Of a stretch of 64,000 bases of DNA, positions 1 to 11,369 are shown piece after piece. Location of the stretch: NCBI RefSeq assembly GCF_000276665.1, contig NW_004955477.1, forward strand, positions 5,083,309 through 5,147,308. The letters run 5' to 3'. The notes below the pieces were generated by a model, which saw nothing but the letters and a program-made list of their open reading frames with translations, was not told the origin of the DNA and ran no database searches. The position numbers and the translations under genes are program-made. Source of the DNA: Chinchilla lanigera. Taxonomy: Eukaryota; Chordata; Mammalia; Rodentia; Chinchillidae. How positions within the stretch are numbered: position 1 is the stretch's first letter; each line of letters opens with the position of its first letter.

Positions 1-440
1 ACAGGTGTTTCCCTCTAATTAGTGAGTGGAGTCCTGACACGCCCTTTTCCAGTCAGTATCCCACCAGACTTGGCACCAGCGTGCCTATTCTCTCCACCTT
101 TCCTGCATTCTCCATGTAAATCACAGTGCAGGGCTCTATCTCATCCTGTCCATGGAAAGCAAGTGAAAGAAGACTCTTTATGTGTCTCTGACTTTCTACT
201 GGTGATCCTTTACTTCTATGCTTCAGGAACATCTGGGTTTTGAATTCTCTCCTAATTGTCTGCAAATGTCTTTGATTTGACTTCTGTTTTGGAGAAGATT
301 TCAGATTTAAAATTTGATACTGGAAGTTCATTTCATTCATCATCTCAGCAAATAATTATTCCACTATTTTTCATCTTTCATTGTTTTTGTTGAAAGCAGT
401 GTGTATCTGTTTCTCCAGGGGTGTTTAATCCAAATGGGTT
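1..440. other. Intronic sequence, nothing recognised
   Basis: No splice-bounded coding stretch, clear repeat or low-complexity run is seen here. Two short overlapping open frames have no recognisable product. Confidence 0.5.
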
Positions 441-1500
441 TTTGTTTTTATTTTTATTAAATTTGTATTATGGAATATTTCATACATGTAAAAAGTAAGA
501 TAACAACTGCCTTTCATCTTATAACATTATTTCACTTCAACCACTATCAACCATGGCTAAGCTAATATTTATCATACCAGCCTTCTTTTTCATTATTTTG
601 AAGAAATTTCAGACATGTCATCATTCATAAATACTTCACTTATATCTCAAAAATAAGAAACTCTTAAACACCACTATAACAAACTATTACCCCCTTAGAA
701 AATGTTGACCTATATTTTCTCTAGTTTGTTCAATTCAGTATCTAAACAGGGCACACACTGAGTATGGTTGTTATAACTAGGATGTTTCTTCTAGTCTTGA
801 GGTTGGCCCTTCCTCCTTTCTCCCCTTTCTGATTTTGTTATTATTATTATTCTTTTGTTTTGTTTTGTTTTGTTTTGTTTTGTTTTGCAGTACCAGGAAT
901 AGAACTCACGACCTCGCACTTGCCAGGCAGGCGCTGTGCCACTGAACTAAATCCCCAGCCCCCCCTTTCTGATTTTGATAACAATATTTGTCCTATAGGA
1001 ATTTCCCCATTCTAGATTTTTAGAGTGGATCGCCTGGATACCCATGGTATCATTTATCATGTTCTTCTGCCTGCCATATTTACTATAAACAGATAAAGCT
1101 ACAAAGAATGTCTTTTGTTTGGTAGTGGTTGTTTGGCAACAATACCTGATGGGATAAGGTGGTCCTCCCATCACATTACACCAGGAAGTACATCATGTCT
1201 GTCTCTCATAGAATGTGAAGATTGATTTATGGCTTCAGGTATTGTCATTCATCCATTTTTCCAGATTCACTTAATATACAGTAGTTTTCCACTGAAGGGA
1301 TATTTATAGTAGCCAGTGATGATTATTGATTATACCCATTATTTCCTTGGGGGTTACAAAATATGTTCTTTTAATTATATTTTCCTGCTTGCATTCATTC
1401 ACTGGAATTTATAAAGTAGAATATTCTGCCAGATGATATTTGATTATCCTAGGGAACAGTTCTTAAAAGAAAGGAAGAATGTATGCTTGCCTCTTTTCTT
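440..1500 (-). mobile_element. Old LINE-1 (L1M-type) 3' region, reverse orientation
   Basis: The + strand matches, in order and with moderate divergence, my memory of an ancient mammalian L1 3' untranslated region. Landmarks are the ttgaagaaatttcagacatg segment near 597, the ggaatttccccattctagat segment near 999, the cccatggtatcatttatcatg segment near 1040, and the block near 1300-1430 ending in ggaatttataaagtagaata. It is split by an ID insertion at 841-961. It is too degraded to code for anything. Subfamily (L1MC/MD/ME) is uncertain. Confidence 0.7.
841..961 (-). mobile_element. ID-type SINE inserted in an L1 remnant
   Basis: On the minus strand it reads as an ID element: gctggggatttagttcagtg, a cctgcctggcaagtgcgagg core, then a tail. 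On the + strand the tail appears as (ttttg)n. It is flanked by a 19-bp target-site duplication (822-840 and 962-980, starting cccctttctgattttg) with one mismatch. The L1 sequence resumes directly after it, so the ID is younger than the L1. ID elements are transcribed by RNA polymerase III and copied by L1 machinery. Confidence 0.92.
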
Positions 1501-2970
1501 TTATTAACCTATTTTTCAAATAGTTAATTGTGTTTCCTAGTTTCCTGCAAGAATGACCAGTGGGGGGTTTTCAATGTAATATTTGCATGAGTTAGCATGT
1601 GTTTGAGTATACTGCAGTCATCCTTCCTACCTTGGAAAAACAAGTCTTTCCAGGTAGATTCCTGGATCCTTCTCACACAGCCCAAATGGCCTTAAATAAT
1701 GGCTTTGCTTTCACAAATAACAAAATACCCCACTAGGACCTGTGCTTTTCCTGTCCCAGACCTGGAATAAGCCAAGAAACTGTAGCTGCTTTCTGTAGTT
1801 AGTGGTACTTGCATTTAATCAGGGCAGTAAGTGTAATCATGGTAACTGATTTACCCATTGTAACCAAGTCTTTTAGTGAGCCTCACGCTTTCAATAGCAA
1901 CAAACAAAATATACATTCATACTAAAATACATTTCTTTGTTATGCAGATTTTACTTATTGTATTGTATAATTTTTTTTTCTCTCACTGAAAATCTTGGTA
2001 CCTGATGATACTAACATGATTACTTACTGCTTTGTCTGTACATCTGTATCTGTGTCTGTCTGTGTGTCTGTCATATATATATAGTATTTGTAATATACAG
2101 CATGTATAATAGGATACATGTATATAATATCTATTTATTATGTACATGCATACATAAAATTCTTTCAAAATGACAGTACCAATTGTGATTTGCAAAGTAA
2201 CCAATTGGGATAAAAGCAAGGGGGAATATCTTGAGGGAGATTTAAGGCAAAGTATCTTTTCCTGCAACATTTTTTTAAAATATTCACTGCGTTTTTGATC
2301 ACACTTCATGTCTTATAAGAGATACACAGTCATGATTCTTCCCGTGTGACTAGAGTCATCAGTTTGATATTTACAATGATTTTGCTTTGTTTTTTATTTT
2401 TAGTGATTATATATTTATTATTTTTGTTGTAAGTATGTGGTTCAAATACAGTAAAAAGGTGTTTTTATAATACTTTCATTTCAAAATTTCACCTGCCTTT
2501 CACTTTCTCTAAGGGAAGCCATTTTTATTAGTTTCTTGTTCATGTAAATACAGTATTGTTATTTAGTTTTTAATCTAAGTAAGTACATATTTGTATCCCT
2601 TCCTCATTCTGAGGAAAAGTTAGCAAGTTATAGGGGCCGATGTGATCCTCATCCTTCCCTCCATCCCTTCCCAATTTTTCTTGCTCTCCTTTGTAAAGGA
2701 ACAGCCAGATTTTGTCACCTCTGCAATGTTAAGTGTTTTGCTTTCTGATTAAGGCTTTTTATTGTAAGGAAAAAAATAGAAATAAAAGTTAACAAATTAT
2801 AAATACAGTTTCCATCTAAATTTCAGTTGTGGAAATTGGTCTACCACAATAGAGAGATATTTCTCATCACTTTTTATCATGGCATGGGAGTCCATTATTA
2901 TGTTTCCCAATTTTTATATTTGTTGCCAGTCTATCCAGTGAGAAATGTCATCTGAGTGGAATTTTGTAGT
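1500..2970. other. AT-rich intron, no confident feature
   Basis: The sequence is AT-rich with simple tracts (poly-T near 1971-1980, a tatata run near 2073-2083). Parts resemble decayed LINE-1 3' sequence, but I cannot assign them confidently. No gene is seen. Confidence 0.4.
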
Positions 2971-2972
2971 TT

Positions 2973-2998
2973 GGTGTGTGTGTGTGTGTGTGTGTGTC
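2973..2998. repeat. (GT)n microsatellite
   Basis: An uninterrupted run of about 12 GT units. Confidence 0.95.
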
Positions 2999-2999
2999 T

Positions 3000-3700
3000 A
3001 TGTCTGTTTGGTGTGTTTGGATATTGCTTGGAATTTATGTTTTGGAGAATCCTCACTTAGTACCTCTGTTTTTATTCCTTGTACCCCATTCCGTCTCTCT
3101 TTCTCTTGTGGACTTCAGCTACTTACGTGTTAGATCTTTTCATCACATCACAGTATTGTGTATCTCTCATATGTTCTTCTTTAAAATGTTATTTTCTATT
3201 CATTTTGGTTTTTATTTTAATCTTGTTATCTTTCGATGGTATATCTTGTAGTTGTGTTTTTCTTTTTTCTGTTGTATAATCTACTGGTAAACCCATGTAT
3301 TATGACTGCAGTTTCAATGATGGAGAGTTTGTTTGTCTGTTTATTAATTAGAAAGTAAAATCATCAGTGTGGTCTTTTATTCCCTTAAATAGTCTAGATG
3401 GTTCTGTTTCTGTAGGTCTCTTTCCACTGACTTTCACTGAAGAAATAAATCTTGGTTTGTAATTATATCTCGATTTCTTCTATTCCTGGGCTTTTCTAGC
3501 ATGAATACCAGAGATCTTGTGTAAAAGGAAAAATATAGAATTAATTAAAAATATAATGATGTTATCTTAAACCAGATGACATCCAGTTTTTCTCCATATA
3601 GTCTGTGTTTTTATATTTTGCATATTTATGTAATATAAGGCAAACCTTTTCTTGATATTCAAATGAAGGTGTTTTTAATAGAAAACAAATTTTAATCATA
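3000..3700. other. AT-rich intron, possible decayed L1/HAL1
   Basis: T-rich, LINE-like composition on the + strand near 3050-3330, with no alignment I can defend. No gene is seen. Confidence 0.3.
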
Positions 3701-3729
3701 TTTTAGAAATTTTTTTCATGTTTAGATAT

Positions 3730-4400
3730 TTGTGGGTTTCCTTGGACTTCTGAAACATAATATAGAGAGCGCCTGTATATCCTTCACTTAATTTTCTCCA
3801 GTGCTAACATCTAGCATAAATGTGACATATCCCACCCAAGAAATTGGGTGACTCTTTTTTTATGCAGAGTCACGTTTATTCTCCTCACTGTACCTAGTTC
3901 CTGTTCATCTGTCATCACCTCTCCATCTCTATAATGTTTTCATTGTAAGACAGTTATATAAATGGGATTATGCAGTAGGTATTTTTCTGAAATTAGATTT
4001 TTCCATTTAGCATAATTCCCTTGAGACCCACCCAAAGTATATGTAGCAGTAGTTTTGTCCTATTGTGTTTGTTTTTGAGTACTATCCAATAGGATGGCTG
4101 GTTTTTTAGTTTTGCTTCATTTTGTCTTTTTTTTTTTTTCTGGTACCAGGATTCAAACTCACGACCTTGTACTTGCCAGGCAGGCGCGGTACCGCTGAAC
4201 TAAATCCCCAGCCCCCATTTTGTCTTAACATTGAGTAGCATTTCATGTGTGTGTCTGTGTGTGTTGTGTGTTTTCCCATTTGGGGGTCTAGCTATGCAAA
4301 CAAAGCTACTATGACCAATCATGTATAGATTTTTATATGTGAACATAAAGTTTCATTTCTCTGGAGTAACAGGAGTATGGTTTGCTGGGACCTAGGGTAA
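3730..4400 (-). mobile_element. LINE-1 (L1M-type) fragment, reverse orientation
   Basis: The + strand reads like the reverse complement of an old L1 3' end. Landmarks are aaatgggattatgcagtagg near 3960, catttagcataattcccttg near 4003, gagtagcatttcatg near 4232, and tttcatttctctggagtaac near 4351. It is interrupted by an ID element at 4129-4215. Confidence 0.65.
4129..4215 (-). mobile_element. ID-type SINE in L1 fragment
   Basis: The minus strand gives gctggggatttagttcagcg, the cctgcctggcaagtacaagg core, then a poly-A tail seen as poly-T on +. An exact 11-bp target-site duplication, cattttgtctt, lies at 4118-4128 and 4216-4226. Confidence 0.93.
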
Positions 4401-4835
4401 GTGCACATTTCCACCTGTAAGCATCTGGGATCCAGGATCTCACAGTTGCTGGGACTTCAATGTATACTGTGACTGGGACTTTGTACCCCCTAGCACTTCC
4501 AATATAGACATGTCGCAGCCTTTGTGCTCCTCGCTAAGGTGAGGTAGAAAAGACATCATCACTTGCCCTCCCATCTGAAGCGCACAGGCTTAGAGCAGCT
4601 TAGGCACAGCATAGATGTACTTGAAGGTCTCTTAGGTACAGGTAAGGTACCACACTGGCAGCCCCGAGGGGATAATCACAATTAGGGATTTGGAAGTTAC
4701 CTATTCTTGTGGCCTGTCCGTGCATGCTAGTTTTGTTCCTTCTTGCCATTGTACCCTTCATCTTTGTGGCACACCGAGCATACGGCAGTTGGCGTGCTCA
4801 GCCTGAGACCTTAGGTGTCCTAACCCGGTGATTCA
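4400..4835. other. Intronic sequence, nothing recognised
   Basis: Mixed-composition unique sequence with no repeat, RNA gene or exon that I can identify. Confidence 0.4.
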
Positions 4836-4985
4836 TTCTGTTTGTTTTTGGAAACAGGGTTATCTGTGTAGTTCAGGCTGGCCTTGAGTGCACTATGTAG
4901 CCAAAGCTGGCCTCGAACTTGCAGTGATCCTCCTGCCTTAGTCTCCCAAGTGCTGGGATTGCAGGCATGTGCCACCACACCCGGT
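4836..4985 (-). mobile_element. B1 SINE (7SL-derived)
   Basis: The + strand shows a T-rich head, then the reverse complement of a B1: caggctggccttgag, tcctcctgcctta, aagtgctgggattgcaggca, and the end gccaccacacccgg. B1 is the rodent 7SL RNA-derived retroposon. A duplicated middle segment (gctggcctt/gctggcctc) is visible. Confidence 0.9.
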
Positions 4986-5342
4986 TCACGCTTATTTCTT
5001 AGTTTGAGTTCCAAAAATCCTAGTGTGGAAGTCTGGTGCCCCTATGGGTCAAATGCTTCTCTGTATCGCTGTGGCCAGTGCTAGGGTCATAAAATTACAG
5101 CCCTGTAAAACAGCAAGTGCCAGGGATGAGGGAATTGCTATTGGACAACAGTATGTCCTTTTTGGTCAGTCCTCTATGTGAACTCCAGAGGCAAGGGGCT
5201 TGCTTAAACAGGGCTGAGTCTTGGCCCAGACTCCCCTGGGTCTACTTCCTGCTCTGTAGCTTGATTCCCATCATTGGCAAAACAAGCTCATCCTCGCTTC
5301 TCAATTTTGTACTAGATTCTGTACTTTAGAAGCCTACATAAA

Positions 5343-5578
5343 GCTGGATGTGGTGGCACATTCCTGTTTTCCCAGCTACATAGGAGGTGGAGGCTGGAGG
5401 ATGGTAAATTTAAGGCCAGCCTGGTCACCTTAGTGAGACCCTGTTTTAAAATAAAATAAAAAAGGCTGGGGACGTGGCTTAGGGATAAAATGCCTGCCTA
5501 TTATGCTAGTGTGTACAAGGTGCTTGTCTGGTATATACAAAGCTCTGGGTTCAGTCTGCAGCACTGAAAAAAATCAAA
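5343..5578 (+). mobile_element. B1-dID dimeric SINE
   Basis: The left part (5343-5462) is a B1 (gctggatgtggtggcacatt, ggaggctggaggat, a cagcctggtcacc segment, A-rich linker aaaataaaataaaaaa). The right part (5463-5578) is ID-related (ggctggggacgtggctta through to the ctctgggttcag B-box region and a short A tail). The pair is flanked as one unit by a 12-bp duplication (5331-5342 and 5579-5590, agcctacataaa versus agcctaaataaa), so it inserted as a dimer. The ID unit carries an extra partly duplicated internal stretch. Confidence 0.87.
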
Positions 5579-5590
5579 AGCCTAAATAAA

Positions 5591-8091
5591 GAGAACACAA
5601 GATACACAGCTTTTTTGGTGACAAGCCAAGAGGAGAGAAATGTAGCCCATAAATAATCTACCAGACAAGGGTTGATTTGCAGTAGGAAGTCCTGAGGGAA
5701 GAAACAGGCTCTCTGTGGTTTCCTCCCACCTTTACAGTGAGCTCCCCCAACCAGGGCTCTGTACCAGGTGCCAAGTGAGGCACCACCCAGAAACAGAAAT
5801 CTCTGGCTTCACAAGGACACCGGAAGCTGCAAATTCTTGAAAAGTCTGCGTGTCCAAAGTCGCTGTGCTTCAGCCACTTGCCTGAGCTGAGTCACAGTTG
5901 ACCTCTGACAGCATTTCTGATAGACCTCTCCGATTCTGGACAGTTTTCATTATGTGCATCTCCAGTATGATCACTCTAGCTTTCTGCATGTTTCTTCCCT
6001 TTTAAAATTCTCTGTGAAATATATGATGGGGCCAGGCCCTGGGTTCTATTCATCTAGTGTGTCAGCCCCAGGGAATGAAGCTCAGAGTTCTGCCTGGGCC
6101 TAGGATTCTGGGGACTCAGGTAGCTCTCTGCTGGTTGGAAGGAGCTACCACCCCCTGGTCACTTCTACAGCAAAGTTCTGCTGTGTACCTCATAGAATAG
6201 AGTAGTGTGAAGCAATGCTGCATGGCATTTATGGGTCTTTATGAGACATCAGTATAAGTCACAGGAGCCTCAGGATAACATGCCTAAGATAGTGGGAAGC
6301 AAGGCCATGGAGCAGTAGAAGTAGGCTACAAAGAAAAGTGAACTTTTAACTGCAAATGACAGATGTATGATTACTTTCTGTGACTCACCTGTTCTCAGGT
6401 GCATTGTTACACGCATCTTTATGTATTTTTGCATTCCTGTTGATTGGTTAAAGAAAAAACATGCCTACTTGTCAGGTATGCTATTGATCATATGTATTTA
6501 AGAAGAAAAGTTGTTCACACAGCTCACCCTAAGTGATGGGCTTTATGTTTTGTGCTTCCTGAGGAAAAGCTGTCGATGATGCGAAGTGACATTCGACCCG
6601 CTGAGAGTTGATATTGGCAGACAAATTTCATGCCTTGTCTCCTGGTCACCAGTTTGCTGCCTCGGAGTTGTTAGGGATATTAAAAACAGACACTGAAAGT
6701 CCCAACTTGACAGGTTCAATTTGTAACATGAAAGACTCTGAGAAACAAAGCAAAGGCCCAGAGAACTCTCAGCCAGACCTGTTGGCCAGAACTCTGAAAG
6801 GCAAAGAGAGAAGAGGGTCTGTTAGCGTAAAGTGTTGGAGCGATCCTTTCTGGAATGCCAGAGGGCTCGTGTGCTTGGCTTTGAGAAGAGGCTGTGGTAG
6901 CCAGGGTCGCAAAGCTTCAGAGTCATTGACACTCCCATTGGCTGCCTCTGCTGCGTTGAATCTTCCAAGAAGCGCAGAACTGGCAGAGGTGGCCTGTTTA
7001 TGGAGGCACAGCCCACTGCAGCTGGCATCTAATCTGTTATATCGTAGGAGATGGTAGTAAAGGTGGGAAAAGAAACAAGTATCCACGCTTGCAGGAAGAA
7101 CCCCAGTGGCCCGAAGGTGGCTGTTTTCTCTCTTATCTATGGTTTGAACCCGTGAGAGGAGGCTGTTGTTAGCTTCTGGACATTGGGGGGCCAGGCTCAG
7201 GTTTCAGGTGTTGCTCGTCTCCTGCCTTAGTGCACACAGTCCAGACTAAGTTCTTTGTCCTTTCTGTGTGACATAGCAGTGGCTTTGCCATCAAAGTGGA
7301 CATGTGTCTCTGACCAAACCTTGCTTCTCCCTCTTACTGCCTCCAAATAGGTAGGACATCCTCTCTTCAACCTACTTTCAGAGGGATAAGTTTTAGTTCA
7401 TGATGTGCAGACAGAAGTGCTTGCCTGCCAGTGAGACAGATGACCACCCTCTCTGAAACTAGGCAACAGGTTCTATGACCACATTGCCGCAGATAAAGCA
7501 TGTTGGGGACACTCAGTACACATTTGTGTGATGATTTTGCAAACAAAATGGAAACCAACAAAAAAGGGAAAGCTCTTCATTTTTACAGCCTTATGAAGAC
7601 AGAAAGCATCATCTCTTGCCAAAGCTCATTCACACCCACTCCAGCTTTCTGCCCACAGTGTGCAAGTAAGACCTTCTTGGTCATCTGGTCTACCTCCAGC
7701 ATTCAGCAATCTTGGGCCCCTTCACTTCTCAGGAGAAGTTACTGTGGGTGATATCGGGATCTGCAGTGTGAAAACCCCTGTTTGTTCTTACTTTACCATC
7801 CAGCACAGGTGTAGGTGGCTACCTCTCTTAGCTCATCTGCCCTTTATTTTCATGGTCCTTGGAGAGGTCACTGCTGCTCATTTTAAGGCCCATCTCAGAT
7901 ATACTAGTAATGAAGTAAAAAGTTCATATTTATAAACTGAACTTCTTTTCCCCAAGAGCCCATTGTTTTCACCATGTTGCATTTTATGATGAGAAGGCTT
8001 TGGGGCCAGGGCGAGGAGCCCCTTGAACAAGCAACCCACAGCTGTATGCTAATTGAAGTTCATGATTCCTGCCTCACTCTTAGAATGCCTA
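5591..8091. other. Unique intronic sequence, nothing recognised
   Basis: Open frames of up to 149 codons occur here, for example at 6608-7057 on +. They overlap frames on the other strand, lack recognisable domains and show no splice context, so none is called a gene. Confidence 0.45.
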
Positions 8092-8180
8092 CTGTAATAT
8101 CTGTGCCTAGCTGTAATATCTATGCCTAGCTATATTATCTGTGCCTAGCTGTAATATCTATGCTTAGCTGTAATATCTGT
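8092..8180. repeat. 19-bp tandem repeat, about 4.7 copies
   Basis: The unit ctgtaatatctgtgcctag recurs in exact 19-bp register at 8092, 8111, 8130, 8149 and (partial) 8168. Copies alternate at the central base: G in copies 1, 3 and 5, A in copies 2 and 4. That points to a 38-bp higher-order unit. Confidence 0.95.
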
Positions 8181-8184
8181 AATT

Positions 8185-9790
8185 TCTTTTGCTCTTAACA
8201 AAAAGTTTTAAATGTAAGTAAAGTGTTGACAACATGAAAACATAAAACCAGCATTGTAATAAATATTTGTCTCTTCCCTTGTACACTGATAATTGTACTT
8301 TTAAATAAAACTAAATATAAGAGGATTGGCTGCTTTGGGTAGACAAGTTCTGGCTCTCGCATAGCATTCTGTGTAGTTTGGGGGGCATGTTTCATAATCT
8401 GTGTGGGATTCCCTTTTCTCATCTCTGAGAAGAATGGATGTTTTACCTGCTATATGATTCCCAAGATCTCTTATTAAAACTTTTGTATTCTGTTCTTGAA
8501 AGGTGGTGGTATTACCTTGCTATACTTGACTGAGTATATGCCATCTAGCCAACGTTGGCCAGCTAATTTTCACATAGACCCTTACAAACCAAGAAACATC
8601 CCCATTACTCACTATGGAAGGCAGAAGACAGGGATGTGGTGCTTGAAGCCAGGCCCTTCTTCAATTGTATGGCTGTGCCTGCCCTTCTACACCAAAGTCC
8701 CAGAAACACAGGCATTTTCTTTGCATATCATTACCCAGAGGATTGATCCAAACCATGACAGAGTTTGCAAAGCAGACAATTGCTCTACTGATGAGTTTGA
8801 TTTTCTCTTTTTACATGGCTGCCTAAGCCAACCAGAAACTTGCCATTGGGAGTGAAGTTTGGGAAGATTTATGGGATGCTGTGCTGAGGCTCTGTCAATG
8901 AAAGATGAAGATTCTTCCTCATTCTTGTTTTCTTAACTCAGGTCCAAATTCAGTGCCTTCCAGAAAAGAGTTGTGCAGAGGGTGTTCCCTTTTCCATCCA
9001 CCTCAACACTTAATTTCCAAGTGCCTGGTGTAGGGAAGAGCAGCACATATACACTCCCAACCCTAGCACAAATGAGGGCAGAGGAGAGAGGCTAGCCGAA
9101 GTGGCCTTTATGTGATACGCATACGAGGAGGCAAGAAGCACTCCTGATGAGAGATGGGGTGGTGCAGCTGCACCTCAGGGTGCATGAGGAAAGAGAGCAG
9201 CAATCTCAACATATCCTACAGATCCCTGCCATCCCTGCCTTAGGGGAGGTGTGTCTAGTCAGTGGCTGGAGGTACCGTCATCTGAGTGTTTTCCCAGGAC
9301 AGAGACACAGCCAGGTGTTCCGGACTGTATGCCCCGGCCTCCTATGAACATGGCCAGGGGTGGGGGATAAGAGGCCAGCAGAGAGGAGAGGGCAGTAAAT
9401 CCCAGTTCACAAGCCAGCAGCAGTTGGGAGGGTACAAAGGAAGACTGGAAGCAACAGTGTTTGAGAGTTAGAACCTACTGCTTTGCCAGCTGGCTGTTTG
9501 TGGAAGGAAAGCCAGACCAAGTCGAGACATAGCTGAACGTAACTACCAAAGATGAAAGGGGGTGGTGGTGGAAGGGACACACCTAGTTTGAGATGCCTCC
9601 AGGACAGTAAGATAAGCTGACCAGCTGGAATGTGGCACTGCAGTCTACAGCTCAGAAGCAAGTGGTAACCAGAGGATCTGGTTTTCCTGGGGGCTAATAG
9701 AGAATGGATGGGTCATTTGAATTAGGAGACCAAATTTCTGAGGGTAAGATATATCATAAGAGAGGGAGGGATGTCCTGCAGTGGAAACTG
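8185..9790. other. Unique intronic sequence, nothing recognised
   Basis: Open frames in both strands are short and unrelated to proteins I know. No interspersed repeat is recognised. Confidence 0.4.
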
Positions 9791-9797
9791 TGTTCAT

Positions 9798-9815
9798 GGG
9801 GGGAGGGAGGGAGGG
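9798..9815 (+). other. Potential G-quadruplex tract
   Basis: A run of six G followed by three GGG blocks, all separated by single A. This is the tight-loop pattern that favours a four-stranded G structure. The purine-rich tract continues to about 9846. Confidence 0.7.
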
Positions 9816-9849
9816 AGACAGGAAAGAGGAAAAGAAAGAGCTACACTGG

Positions 9850-10990
9850 AGAATGAGGAGAGTTAGCCACAGGAAAGAAGGGAGTGTTAGGTGTGGTGAG
9901 AGCGCCTGCTTCTACCACCCCTCCTCCACCATTACTCTTGCGATGCCTTCTTCTTTACTTCTGCATCCACATATTATTCATTTCAAGATTTTATTTATAT
10001 TATCTTGAGAGAAAACAAACACTACTTAATTAATCCCACCAAACATAGTAGTGGAAAAGCAATTATTCCCACCATGTGTAATAACCCATCTGTAGGCAAA
10101 ATACTCCATTAAATGTGAATCAGTGTGAATTTAAAAACTATTATTAAGATTAGATTGGTTCCTAGTTATAAGCACCATAATTTCAGTATTTGCTCTTGCA
10201 TACTTTGTACTACCATGTTCTGTGACCTTGGATCTTTAATTCCCAAACAAATAATATCTATATGGTAATTAGTGTCAAAAACCAGGGGTCAGCCAATCAA
10301 ATGTTTCACAGGTGCATCTCTTTGTTGGGGATTAGTTTGAATCTGTGATTAATTAGATGGTGAGGCCCCTATTTTGGAATTCTAGTGGTAATTGTAGCAG
10401 AGGGTTGCATTTGTTTGCATTTTTAATAGATCTTTCATTAACTGAAATGAAATCTCTTTGTTAAATTACCTCTCATAGTTTTATTAGGGAGTTTTCCTTT
10501 CTTTTTAAAATTTGCTGGAGTATCCTTCAGTTCTCCTTGAGTGAACCAAGCAATTGCTTTGACCATTGTCAACCAGAAAGCAGTTCCCCTCAGAATTTCT
10601 CTGTTCTCAACTGGGCCATAAATTTTCTCCTGACCGGGATTTCTGTCTGTTCCTGGGGAGCCTGGCGGCTGTTGATCTGCTCCGAACTGGGCCTTGTTAA
10701 ACCTTATGAAGATACTTAAAAACTTTTCATGCTTAATTTCCAAGAAATTACCTAACACACTTGTCTAGGGTTATATCGCAAGGCACAAAGCCTGCAGTTA
10801 AAAGATCATCATTTTTGAAAACCAGTTTGGCACATGTATCAGAACTTCCCTACATCTTGGCTTTGGAAGGCATACAAAGGCCCTGCCCATGACACAGTCT
10901 GCTCAAGGGAGGTAAAATGTTCTGGTGATTGTTCTATTCCTGAAACTTGGGGGATCTTAAGGTGGTTGGGAAGGTGTGATATAGCCAGCC
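9850..10990. other. Unique intronic sequence, nothing recognised
   Basis: AT-rich from 10000 to 10500. An open frame on minus (10438-10758) has no recognisable domain. No repeat is assigned. Confidence 0.4.
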
Positions 10991-10994
10991 CATC

Positions 10995-11367
10995 TGTTGT
11001 GGGATGAATTGTATGCTCTTCAAAAGATGTGGTTACATTGGTTCATAGTGAAGTAGTGTGGGGTCTCAGTTCAATAACTTGTGTCCTTATAAGAAGAGAA
11101 CACAGATACAAGGAGAATGCTGTGTAACAAAAGAGGCAGAAGTTAGAGTGGTGTATCTATAAACCAAGAGCTCCCAGGATTGCCCTCAACACCAGAGATT
11201 TAACAAGACCCGAGACAGGTTCTGCCTTGCAGGCTTCAGAGGAAGCTCTGCCCTGCTAATACCTTGATTCTGGACTTCTGACCTCTAGAACTGAGAAAAT
11301 AAACTTCTTTTGTTTTAAGCCACCCAGTTCATGGTTATCTGTAGCAGCAGCCTAGGAAACTAAGACA
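10995..11367 (+). mobile_element. MLT1-type LTR (ERVL-MaLR)
   Basis: It reads as a near full-length old LTR. The start tgttgtgggatgaattgtat, middle tgtccttataagaagagaac, the taccttgattctggacttct segment, the aaaataaacttcttttgttt polyadenylation region, and the end ccacccagttcatggtta then aactaagaca all match my memory of MLT1. Only the LTR is present, with no internal retroviral sequence. Confidence 0.85.
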
Positions 11368-11369
11368 TC

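Noticed and set aside
6608..7057. 149-codon open frame on +
   Set aside because: No known domain, no plausible splice context, and frames overlap it on the other strand. Chance frames of this length are expected in 64 kb.
8092..8180. CRISPR-like array
   Set aside because: Repeats are directly adjacent with no spacers, and the DNA is vertebrate.
10438..10758. 106-codon frame on minus with a protein-like appearance
   Set aside because: I considered a nested antisense exon. I recognise no family, and splice signals are not convincing.
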